Assembly (NCBI GenBank): GCA_030248065.1
Contig: JASAMV010006942.1
Span: 26,447 to 90,446, forward strand
Origin: Rhynchonema sp. JSB1_4
Taxonomy: Eukaryota; Nematoda; Chromadorea; Monhysterida; Xyalidae
Direction: 5' to 3'
DNA: 64,000 bases
The notes beneath the pieces are model-generated. The model was given only the letters and a program-made list of their open reading frames with translations, ran no database searches and had not been told where the DNA came from. Of the stretch, positions 35,601 through 44,384 are shown one piece after another; position 1 is the first letter of the stretch, and every line of letters begins with the position of its first letter. The position numbers and the translations under genes are program-made.

Positions 35601-38600
35601 ATTCATTCGCCTTGACACCTTTCTGATCAATCAGTTTGCCTGAATGTGCAGGTATAAATTGGGCTGGTCCGCGGCATACTTTGTTCCCGGATGTTCCTCT
35701 TAAAGTGCATCTCCTGGTCGCATGCTGCAGATTGGGTTCTTGGTGCGTGCGAGTTTAATAACGCCCTGAACAATATTCAAACGCGTGCAAAGCTTGAGGG
35801 CGGTTTGAAATGCGAAAGGCCCCCTTTTATGTGCAATTTGTGTTTCTCACAAAACATTTTCAGCTGAAAATAATCTAGCAGATCAACCACGTTGCCGCAG
35901 GTCTGAAACATTCTCTTTACTACATGCTTTGTGTGCGATCACGCAACGCAACGTCATTGCCCCGTCACTTTCCCTCTTTACGATTCAGGAAAAAAATTTG
36001 ACCAGTTCTTATAAAGTCATTGTGCGACCAATACCACAGAGCAGCAATCATAGGCCCATAACAAGCACAGACTGTCGGATTGCATCGAAATGACGTAAAC
36101 ACCCTTCATAAGTGATGCGAACCATACAGAATTAATCAGAATTATCCAATTAAAGTTGCATTTTTTCGCGATTTCGCGCGTTTTTAGGCAAATTTGGTAA
36201 AATTTCCCCGAATCTGAGACTTTAAAAAAAATTTTTGAAAAAAACTTGTTTAAAAAAATTTTTTTTCCAACCCTGTCTGTGGAGAACCCCCTTACACATA
36301 CGTATAGTCTGTTGATTAAATATCGACATAGTGTTGTAACCCCATGCAGGCAAATTTGGAGCGGGTTAGGTAAACACAAATGTTTCACCCTTACCAACAC
36401 AGGCTGCTGGCATTCAACATTAGTGGTTCTGTATGACACAAAACCAAGTGGTCTGCCGTCCAACCGAAACGACTGATGATTAAAGGGTTCGGGACATAAC
36501 CGACGGAAGGGTAGCAGGACATATTGTTACATACCGTTGGGAAGCATACCGACAGCCTATGTCACGCACAAATTTTAAGCCCCTTGGAGATTCGCTATCT
36601 CTTGGTAGAGCGACTTTTCGTTCCAGAAAAAAGCGAATTTTTGCACAAATTGGAACGACCGGTGCAGAAACCCCAAATGAGTTGAAGGTCAAGTAACACG
36701 TGGATAGGATTACAACAGCTTCTGAATAGCTTACCATCACAACATCAGTCACTCAAAGCATTGCTTCACACGATGAGGGTGCGAAACGTTCCAAAAATCG
36801 GCCTTATTTTTCGAGAACACAAGTTTGTCCCTAAATTTTGAGAGCACGCTTAGCGCTGCGAAAAAAAGAATGCAATGGGGAAATAGAGCATCGTCGAAAG
36901 TACCAGAAAATAAGGTTTCTAAATTTTTTAACTCATGGCTGGCTTCGTGACAGGCCTAAAAATAAATTAAATTGCCGCTAAATTAGGTGGTTACATTCAT
37001 CGCCAGAATTGTGCCACATAAAGGCCACTGATTGTATCAGTTTCGAAACAAAAAAAAATGAGAGAAACGTCTGGTTTAACAAGCTATTAAGGTCCGAAGA
37101 CCCCAAGGTCTACAGACAGGGTTGGGCAAAAAAAAAATTTTTTTTTAAAAAAAGGTTTTTGAAAAAAATTTTTAAAAAAAAAATTTTTTTTAAATTGTCG
37201 GGGGAACAAAATGTTCTATAACGTCCAAAAATGGCCTTTTTGGGGGTTATTTTTTGTCATTTTTTCTCAAGGGTCGAAAAATTTTCTTCACAAAATCACC
37301 TTTGGGGCATGTATTTGGTACCTAAGATACCCCAAATGATGTTATTATACCTTCCCGTAATACATGGGACACAGTATGCATGTGCCTACATGGTACTTCG
37401 ATGTCATACCCCATCAGGTCGTTCATATTCGACTGATTCAGCTACCCGACAAGTATTTCTGCAGTTTATATTCTCAATTCTGTGTGGTTTATGAGTGAAT
37501 CTTGCTTATTCGGCCACAAACTGTTGTGTCCGATACCACAGAGCAGCAATCAGCGGTCCATATCATGCACAAACTGTTGGATCGCACCGAAATGACGTAA
37601 ACACCCTTGATAAGTGATGCAAACCAAGTCACAAAAGTGACTTGCCAATTAAAGTTGCATTTTTTCGCGATTTTGCGCGTTTTTAGGTAAATTTGGTAAA
37701 ATTTCCCCGAATCTCAGACTTTTAAAAAAAAAAATTGAAATTTTAATTTTATTTTTTATTTTTTATATTATTTTTAAATTTTAAAATTTAAAAAAAAACT
37801 TGTTTAAAAAAAATTTTTTTTTCCAACCCTGTCTACAGATCTCTCGGGGCAGCCATACTAACCTGCATATGATATTCAGCTATAAATGCTTACTGTTAAC
37901 AGATATTGTAAATGTGACAGCACCAAACAATGTATCTCGGGAGCATACCTGTTGGATTAGCGACTCGGTCGGGGCGTGCGAAGTGCAGCCCTTCAGATGA
38001 GGCGTGCGAAAGACAAACCGCGTCAAATGAGGCGTGCGACGTACAGTGAGGCGTGCGAAAGACAAACGTCGTCAAATGAGGCGTGCGACGTACAGTGAGG
38101 CGTGCGAAAGACAAACGTTGTCAAATGAGGCGTGCGACGTACAGTGAGGCGTGCGAAAGACATCCGACGCCAAATGAGGCGTGCGAAAGACACCCGACGT
38201 CAGATGAGGCGTACGAAGGACACCCGACGCCAAATGAGGCGTGCGAAAGACATCAGACGTAAGATGAGGCGCGCAAAAGACGTATGCCATCAATTGAGGC
38301 GTGCGAAAGACACACCCACTTCAAATGAGGCGTGCGAAAGTCACCCCACTTCAAATGAGGCGTGCCAAGTTCATTCGTGTATTATGTACCACTGACATCT
38401 GCAGTGGCTTGTACCATGCTGATATATGATGCGGCGTACCAAGTACGTTTACAATGAGGCGTGCGAAGTACATCGGACGTCAAATGAGGCGTGCGAAGTT
38501 CGGATTTTCGAAACTCGCTTGTAAAGGCTCGTAGAGCGATTCTGAAATCAGTTCTGGAATCGATTCATTTTTGCGTGGTTTATACTTTTTTTAATTAATT

Positions 38601-41600
38601 GAAGTCCTTAATTGATTCCGGAATTTAATTCGGAATCAAAAAATCACCGATCGATCGGTCACCGCCGATCCGGATCAGCGACCATTGCTTGCGGTGCTGC
38701 TCTTATATATGCATTTGGCGAAACATTTCTGCCCGTCAGTGCACTAGTGTATTGGAGAATTTTAGTCTGCTGAAGTTCGATCAGTTATCAGAACACAGTC
38801 TAAACATAGCCGTGGACGTCCACAAACATGCCAGTTGAAGCGTGCAACGCACATTGAGGCGTGCGAGGCACAAAACAAATGTTACATCGCATACTGTTGT
38901 CGTTTTTGTCTCACTGTACATTGCGCGCCGCACGTGTATTTGGCAGGCACAATATATGTTGTTGTTTATGTTCATAGCAAGTTTTGAACGGTATTCTGCA
39001 GCCCAATCGAGGATTTTCACTCTAAAAGTCGCCAACACACTAGTGCACTGACGGGCAAAAATGTTTCGCCAAATGCATATATAAGAGCAGCACCGCAAGC
39101 AATGGTCGCTGATCCGGATCGGCGGTGACCGATCGATCGGTGATTTTTTGATTCCGAATTAAATTCCGGAATCAATTAAGCACTTCAATTAATTAAAAAA
39201 GTATAAACCACGCAAAAATGAATCGATTCCAGAACTGATTTCAGAATCGCTCTACGAGCCTTTACAAGCGAGTTTCGAAAATCCGAACTTCGCACGGCTC
39301 ATTTGACGTCCGATGTACTTCGCACGCCTCATTCTAAACGTACCTGGTACGCGGCATCATATATCAGCATGGTACAAGCCACTGCAGATGTCAGTGGTAC
39401 ATGATATTGGTCGCACAATGACTATATAAGAATCCATCAAAAAATTTTCCTGAATGGTAAGGCACGTCTCGCTGCAGATCACAAGCGGTCTATTTATATT
39501 TTTTCCGAAACATTTCTGCCGATATCACGCTCACTGTGTTCAAACAGCTTCACTGTAATATCGGCAGAAATGTTTTGGAAAAAATATAAATAGAACGCTT
39601 GTGATCTGCAGCGAGACGTGCCTTACCATTCAGGAAATTTTTGTGGATGGATTCTTATATAGTCATTGTGCAACCAATACACGAATGAACTTGGCACGCC
39701 TCATTTCAAGTGGGGTGACTTTCGCACGCCTCATTTGAAGTGAGGGTGACTTTCGCACGCCTCATTTGAAGTGGGTGTGTCTTTCACACGCCTCAGTTGA
39801 TGTCATACGTCTTTTGCGCGCCTCATCTTACGTGTTATGTCTTTCGCACGCCTCATTTGGCGTCGGATGTCTTTCGTACGCCTCATCTGACGTCGGGTGT
39901 CTTTCGCGCGCCTCATCTGGCCTCTGATGTCTTTCGCACGCCTCATTTGGCGTCGGGTGTCTTTCGCACGTCTCATTTGACGTCGGATGTCTTTCGTACG
40001 CCTCATCTGACGTCGGGTGTCTTTCGCGCGCCTCATCTGACGTCTGATGTCTTTCGCACGCCTCATTTGGCGTCGGGTGTCTTTCGCACGCCTCATTTGA
40101 CGTCGGATGTCTTTCGCACGCCTCACTGTACGTCGCACGCCTCATTTTGTGTCGGTTGTCTTTCGCACGCCTCACTGTATGTCGCACGCCTCATTTGACG
40201 CAATTTGTTTTTCGCACGCCTCATTTGAAGGGCCGTACTTCGCACGCCTCCAACCGAGTCACGCTTAAGTACTAACCGAGTCACTAATTCAACAGGTATG
40301 CTCGGGAGTAGCTTTCGAACGATATATAACAAGCCCCAATAAACTCTTACGCTTAAGGACAGAGGTTGAAAAATTGCTTTTTTGACGATTCTGGACTGAA
40401 CCGTCACGTCACCGTGTGCGATTTCTGAATTTTGACCGTTTCTTGTCCAAGATGCTTAACGTTTGTGCGTGACATATGCTGTCAGAGTGCTTTCCATGTG
40501 TAACACTATGCCCTGCTACCCGTCCTACGGTTATGTCCCGAGCCCTTTAACTCCAACAGCCTGAGCTGACAAGGGTGAAACAAGTGTGTTTACCTAACCC
40601 TTTTCAAATTTGCCTGCATGGGGTTACAACACTATGTCGATATTTAATCAACAGACTATAAATGGCGAGACATTTTTGACTGTTATTGTGATTGATTGAA
40701 TAAAAATACCAATGCCGTTGAGCCATTGTATGAGAGAATACCGGCTGAATTTGGCCGTAATCGTCGACAGCAGTCAGGATCGAGGAGCGCGACCTGCACA
40801 AACAGAGTCGGTGGAGCCTCATGTGCACAGCGTCGCAGTTTGACCAGAACTTCCGCTTCCCTCAATCACAATAACAGTCAAAAATGTCTCGCCAATTACA
40901 TATGTATAAGGGGGTTCTCCAAAGGCGACCCGGTCGTCGGTGTCCACCGGTTGACAGGGCCGCTTTTTGCGCTCCCGTATTGTGGATGGAATGGCATCGC
41001 CATACGATTAAGTTGGAAAATACGAGCATGTATAAACAAGTGGTTCCAGAACGGGTTCAAAATGGCCAAAGGAGCCTTTTTGAGCCAGTTACAAAGTTGC
41101 GAATTTGGCGCTCCACTGGTGTGGTCGAACGCACGTCGGGCGCCTCTCGTGTTGTCGGCAGCAATTTTTTGGTAAAATTTGGGGCTCCACGCATGTTTGG
41201 CAAGCACACGGAATCTCTGTAGGCAATATAACTTCAATAACAATAACTTCAATAAAACACACTGACACCAATTAACGAACTTGAAGCTCCTCTCACGAAC
41301 TTGGGGCTACTTGAATACTCTCAAACTTGACGCGGCTAACTAAACTTGGCGCCCCCTTGCATTGTCGCGGGAAACATGGCGCTCCACAAAAAAACTTGGC
41401 ACTCCACCGAAAAGAGGGTTGTACATCTCGCTCCACCGACCGCTCCGCTCTTAAGTACTGACCGCTCCGCTAACTGGCCAGGTATGGCGGATACCGAGCG
41501 CCACACACCCGCCCCCCCAATGTCATGTATGCTCGACATTAGGGCTCCACCAGACCCGAAACCCGAAACATAAATCATTTCTTTGTCCATGTTTCGGGTT

Positions 41601-41940
41601 TCGGGTTTAAAAAAAGTGAAATGAAAAATACAAAGAAAAAGACATAGAAAAAAATGTGTTTCGGGTTTCGGGGTTTCGGATCTATCTGGCTGAGCCCTTA
41701 ATTAAATCACCGATTGATTTATGTTTCATTATCGATTCCAGCTGCGTGTCGGACATCGGCCGCAAGGTGCACCAACGACGACAATCGATCGACCTCGGTG
41801 ACCAATGCGTCGGCAGGGTCTACTACCCGCAAACCAAGTGGCGTATTGTGCACGAGCTGCTGCACGCCATTGGCTTCTGGCATGAGCACTCGCGACCCGA
41901 CCGGGATCACTGGGTCGACGTCGACATGAACGCCATTCCG
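29658..41940 (+). CDS. Astacin-family (M12A) metalloprotease, gene copy A, partial
   Basis: Exons: 29658-29841, 30931-31068 and 41742-41940, all with AG/GT borders and matching phases. Exon A ends the propeptide and starts the protease (STRWPDAVMPFEYNFERA). Exon B reads VKGLITEAMGEITTTTCFRF then NITDQLG. It splices to exon C to restore the family's GCxSxxGR motif (GCVSDIGR), followed by QSIDLGDQC and HELLHAIGFWHEHSRPDRD, the HExxHxxGxxHExxRxDRD zinc site. Astacins are secreted or membrane-bound zinc endopeptidases. No signal peptide exon is identified upstream. No Met-turn (SxMHY) exon follows before the palindrome centre, and unspliced exon C reaches TGA after MNAIPVGR. The 10.7-kb second intron is packed with transposons. 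Probably a partial gene or pseudogene. Confidence 0.8.
29945..30020 (+). pseudogene. tRNA-like sequence next to astacin exon A (copy A)
   Basis: A box TAGCTCAGCTGGTCAGAGC and B box GGTTTAAATCC, with a D stem GCTC/GAGC and a roughly paired acceptor end. There is no U33 in the anticodon loop and the T stem is incomplete. Conserved in the same place in all three astacin copies (52795-52870 minus, 59629-59704 plus). The C copy has the better B box, GGTTCGAATCC. Confidence 0.6.
30389..30551. repeat. Fold-back family S, copy 2
   Basis: Inverted arms CCCCATAGTTAATGTC ... and ... GTGACGTTAACTATGG. GAAACATT at 30432-30439 and AATGTTTC at 30492-30499 sit symmetrically at the inner arm ends. It lies in the first intron of astacin copy A. 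Confidence 0.85.
30627..30910. mobile_element. MITE-A subfamily 2, ending 20 bp before exon B
   Basis: Ends TTGGCCGCACAATGGCC and ATCGTGCGACCAA, with TA on both sides. GAAACATT at 30783-30790 is near the centre. Its right end lies 20 bp upstream of the exon B splice acceptor (CGATTTGCAG), so it occupies the branch-point region. The same element sits at the same place in copies B (50054-50338) and C (62180-62466). Confidence 0.9.
31069..31505. other. Start of astacin A intron 2 with family G fragment
   Basis: 31310-31495 is a diverged copy of family G (AACAACAATAACGCTGGCA, ATGACGGAAGC). No exon is recognised. Confidence 0.6.
31506..32002. mobile_element. MITE-A interrupted by element T
   Basis: MITE-A ends at both borders with TA outside. 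GAAACATT at 31653-31660. Between TTTCCCTCTT and ACGATTCAGG a second element T (31731-31949) is inserted. Confidence 0.9.
31731..31949. mobile_element. Element T (nested)
   Basis: Inverted ends GGTGGAATTTTCGAAACGG and CGTTTCGAAAATATCACCC, with internal GTAAAGGTCGGTG repeats. GAAACATT at 31826-31833 is near the centre. Other copies: 33207-33432, 51316-52250 and 60257-61200 (the last two carry further insertions). Confidence 0.85.
32490..32763. mobile_element. MITE-A
   Basis: Ends TTGGTCGCACAATGACC and GTCATTGTGCGACCAA with TA flanks. GAAACATT at 32637-32644. Confidence 0.9.
32815..33887. mobile_element. hAT-like element (contains family L and element T)
   Basis: Starts CAGGGTTGGGCAAAAAAAAA and ends TTTTTTTCCATCCCTG. 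The exact 8-bp duplication GTGTGCAC lies at 32807-32814 and 33888-33895. The interior holds family L sequence (GAGAGAGATGATGACAAGTT) and the nested element T at 33207-33432. No transposase frame. Confidence 0.9.
33207..33432. mobile_element. Element T, copy 2
   Basis: Ends GGGTGGAATTTTTGAAACGG and CCGTTTCGAAAATATCACCC, with TAT on both sides. AATGTTTC at 33328-33335 is near the centre. Confidence 0.85.
34348..35110. other. hAT/K remnants and single R-family arm
   Basis: 34400-34520 holds poly-A/T hAT-like debris. 34665-34699 is one arm of fold-back R (TATAGTCTGTTGATTATATT). From 34700 a copy of element K begins, without its terminal CAGGGTTGGG. Confidence 0.6.
35113..36031. mobile_element. 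MITE-A with proven TA target and a nested fold-back
   Basis: MITE-A ends flanked by TA (35111-35112, 36032-36033). The flanks join as CTGATACCACAGAGCAGCAA, which occurs uninterrupted at about 37530 and 43295 in other K copies, so those are empty sites. GAAACATT at 35905-35912 belongs to the MITE. Confidence 0.95.
35180..35827. mobile_element. TTA-flanked fold-back nested in MITE-A
   Basis: Ends AAGGGGGCCTTTCGCATTTC and its complement, flanked by TTA (35177-35179, 35828-35830). Arms mirror through CAACGAATTGTTC and AATGTTTC/GAAACATT words at 35403, 35496 and 35596. The frame starting MCLDSGQGVIKV in one arm overlaps another in a second frame, and I do not regard either as a gene. Confidence 0.85.
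36032..36480. other. End of element K and left part of a split R fold-back
   Basis: K ends TTTTTTCCAACCCTG at 36276. 36303-36480 (TAGTCTGTTGATTAAATATC ... AATGTTTC at 36379-36386) is the left half of a fold-back whose right half is at 40545-40660, about 4 kb away. The material between was inserted into it. Confidence 0.7.
36481..37116. other. Repeat fragments, no gene
   Basis: 36480-36700 shares blocks with 50.6-50.85 kb and 61.6-61.9 kb (GTTGGGAAGCATACC, CTTGGAGATTCGCTAT, GGAACGACCGGTGCAGAAAC). The rest is unrecognised. Confidence 0.5.
37117..37831. mobile_element. Element K, complete hAT-like copy
   Basis: CAGGGTTGGGCAAAAAAAAA to TTTTTTTTTCCAACCCTG, 715 bp, flanked by exact TCTACAGA (37109-37116, 37832-37839). 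The internal GGGGCATGTATTTGGTACC and GTGAATCTTGCTTATTCGG blocks define K. No ORF of note. Confidence 0.95.
37937..40312. repeat. Palindrome P4 with GAGGCGTGCGAAGT arrays
   Basis: The left arm starts CTCGGGAGCATACCTGTTGG at 37937. The right arm ends with the complement CAACAGGTATGCTCGGGAG near 40312. Both arms contain irregular arrays of GAGGCGTGCGAAAGAC (about 30-bp units; 37967-38375 and 39690-40245) and the inner GATCCGGATCAGCGACC block. The right arm has a longer array and carries a MITE-A (39417-39677) that the left arm lacks. GAAACATT/AATGTTTC lie at 38720 and 39060. Confidence 0.9.
39417..39677. mobile_element. MITE-A subfamily 3 with fully palindromic interior
   Basis: MITE-A termini (TTGGTCGCACAATGACTA) flank an interior unlike subfamilies 1 and 2: an inverted pair AAGGCACGTCTCGCTGCAGA with its complement. 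GAAACATT lies at 39507-39514 at the inner end of the left arm. The opposite palindrome arm (about 38380) holds the uninterrupted TATTATGTACCACTG site, confirming a TA target. Confidence 0.9.
40313..41013. other. Right half of the split R fold-back and an inverted pair
   Basis: 40545-40660 is the right half of the fold-back split since 36.3 kb. 40670-40910 contains an inverted pair (GGCGAGACATTTTTGACTG with CAGTCAAAAATGTCTCGCC). No gene. Confidence 0.6.
41542..41697. mobile_element. Small Harbinger-like MITE (CCCGAAACCCGAAACAT hairpin)
   Basis: Ends GGGCTCCACCAGA and TCTGGCTGAGCCC, flanked by TTA (41539-41541, 41698-41700). The interior is an inverted GACCCGAAACCCGAAACAT. It lies 44 bp upstream of astacin exon C. 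The mirror copy is at about 44638-44790. Confidence 0.8.
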
Positions 41941-42178
41941 GTTGGGCGCTGATTTCGTTGTTTAAGATACTTTGCCAGTTATTTTCGAACGCTTTTCATG
42001 AAATCTGGACCAATTGCTTTCGAATTTGAGTTTTTGTTACAATATCGTTCTGTGGGTAGCCAGTAACTCACGTGCCAAATATTTTTTGAAAACTCCCTGT
42101 GTAAGTCGAGATACGACCCAGACAATGATTTTTTGTTAGGCACCAAAACACACTCAAGGCGCAAAAAATTTAAAGTTA

Positions 42179-42493
42179 GGGCGGACTTAGGTTGAACACG
42201 GAAACCGGAACACGGAAATATTTCCGTGTTCCGTGTTCCGTGAATATTTTGGAGAATCACGGAACACGGAAATATTTCCGTGCCACGGAACACGGAAATG
42301 ATTCAGGCACGCAAACGGTGCGTTTGCAGTGATGATGACAAAAGCCAGCGTGCTGACGTCAAAACCCCGCGTGTTGACGCAAACAGCAACAACTATTCAC
42401 ACGGAAATATTTCCGTGCACGGAAATCCACGAAACTGGTTTGTATGTAAATTATTTCCGTGTTCCGGTTTCCGTCTTCATCCTAAGTTCGCCC
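42179..42493. mobile_element. Harbinger-like MITE present in one palindrome arm only
   Basis: Ends GGGCGGACTTAGG and CCTAAGTTCGCCC, flanked by TTA (42176-42178, 42494-42496). The other arm reads AAAGTTACATAAC without interruption (complement at 44140-44152), a perfect empty site. The interior is a tandem of ACACGGAAATATTTCCGTGT hairpins. Confidence 0.95.
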
Positions 42494-43375
42494 TTACATA
42501 ACTTTCGATAGAAATGGAATTTTGATAAACTGTTTGCATGATATGGTTGACAATTGCATCAGCGTATTTTTCGCTTGTTAAAAATGTCATAATCCTCACA
42601 GGGTGACACAAAATATACACCTAAACAAAAAATTTTTGTTCTGATTTTGTACCAACTTCAAGTTCTGGCAAAACTTTCGCCATATACCGTTTGGCACTAA
42701 GGTGAGCAGCGACGAACACGCGGGGCGTTTATCTTTCCAAAAAATATAAAATCCAGTCTAGGAGATTCATACACGGGCACGCAGAGATGCATTGACGTGC
42801 ACGCCCGTGCTCAGTTTGCGTCCTTCACACGTACCAGTCAGTCAGCCTTGCCCGCGCGAATGCATTTTGTGTGGTGTTCCCATGCGCACTGGTTCACTCA
42901 GGGTTGGGCAAAAAAAGGTTTTCGAAAAAAAAATTTAAAAAAAATTTTTTTTTTTAATTTTTCGGGGGAACAAAATGTTCTAAAACGTCCAGAAATGGCC
43001 TTTCTGGGGGTTATTTTTCGTCATGTTTTCTCAAGGGTCGAAAAATTTTCTTCACAAATTCACTTTTGGGGCATGTATTTGGTATCTAAGATGCACCAAA
43101 TGATGTGATTATATCTTCCCGTGATACATGAGACACAGTATGCATGTACTTACATGGTACTTTGATGTCATACCCTATCTGGTCAGTCATATACGACTGA
43201 TTCAGCGACCCGACACGTATTTCTGCAGCTTATATTCTTAATTCTGTATGGTTTATGAGTGAATCTTGCTTATTCGACCACAAACTGTTGTGCCTGATAC
43301 CACAGAGCAGCAATCATAGGTCCATAACAAGCACAGAGTGTTGGATTGCATCGAAATGACGTAAACACCCTTCAT

Positions 43376-43490
43376 AGAGAAACAGAAAAAGAAAAAAAAA
43401 AAAACCCAAAAAAAAAACAAAAACCAACCCACCAACCACAACAAACCAACCGCAACAGCAACCAAAACACACACCCAAACACACCAAAGC
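43376..43490 (+). repeat. A/C-rich low-complexity tract in the P1 spacer
   Basis: Almost only A and C on the + strand (AAACCAACCCACCAACCACA and similar), with very few G or T. It resembles the tract at 4440-4990 and lies at the turn-around of the palindrome. Confidence 0.85.
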
Positions 43491-44384
43491 CAATGTGATG
43501 AATACTATGTCTCATGTATCACGGGAAGATATAATAACATCATTTGGTGCATCTTAGATACCAAATACATGCCCCAAAAGTGAATTTGTGAAGAAAATTT
43601 TTCGACCCTTGAGAAAACATGACGAAAAATAACCCCCAGAAAGGCCATTTTTGGACGTTTTAGAACATTTTGTTCCCCCGAAAAATTAAAAAAAATTTTT
43701 TTTTAAATTTTTTTTCGAAAACCTTTTTTTTGCCCAACCCTGAGTGAACCAGTGCGCATGGGAACACCACACAAAATGCATTCGCGCGGGCAAGGCTGAC
43801 TGACTGGTACGTGTGCAGGACGCAAACTGAGCACGGGCGTGCACGTCAATGCATCTCTGCGTGTGCCCGTGTATGAATCTCCTAGACTGGATTTTATATT
43901 TTTGGAAAGATAAACGCCCCGCGTGTTCGTCGGTGCTCACCTTAGTGCCAAACGGTATATGGCGAAAGTTTTGCCAGAACTTGAAGTTGGCACAAAATCA
44001 GAACAAAAATTTTTGGTTTAGGTGTATATTTTGTGTCACCCTGTGAGGATTATGACATTTTTAACAAGCGAAAAACACGCTGATGCAATTGTCTACCATA
44101 TCATGCAAACAGTTTATCAAAATTCCATTTCTATCGAAAGTTATGTAACTTTAAATTTTTTGCGCCTTGAGTGTGTTTTGGTGCCTAACACAAAATCATT
44201 GTCTGGGCCGTATCTCGACTTACACAGGGAGTTTTCAAAAAAATATTTGGCACGTGAGTTACTGGCTACCCATAGAACGATATTGTAACAAAAACTCAAA
44301 TTCGAAAGAAATTGGTCCAGATTTCATGAAAAGCGTTCGAAAATAACTGGCAAAGTATCTTAAACAACGAAATCAGCGCCCAAC

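Noticed and set aside
37967..40245. Open frames of 87-133 codons in the GAGGCGTGCGAAGT arrays
   Set aside because: The 30-bp period is a multiple of three. Overlapping frames on both strands mirror each other across the palindrome.
40896..41271. Frames mirrored at 44.9-45.3 kb (RFRVLAKHAWSPKF and others)
   Set aside because: Conservation is due to palindrome P1, and the frames overlap GGAGCGCCAAGTT repeats without a recognisable domain.
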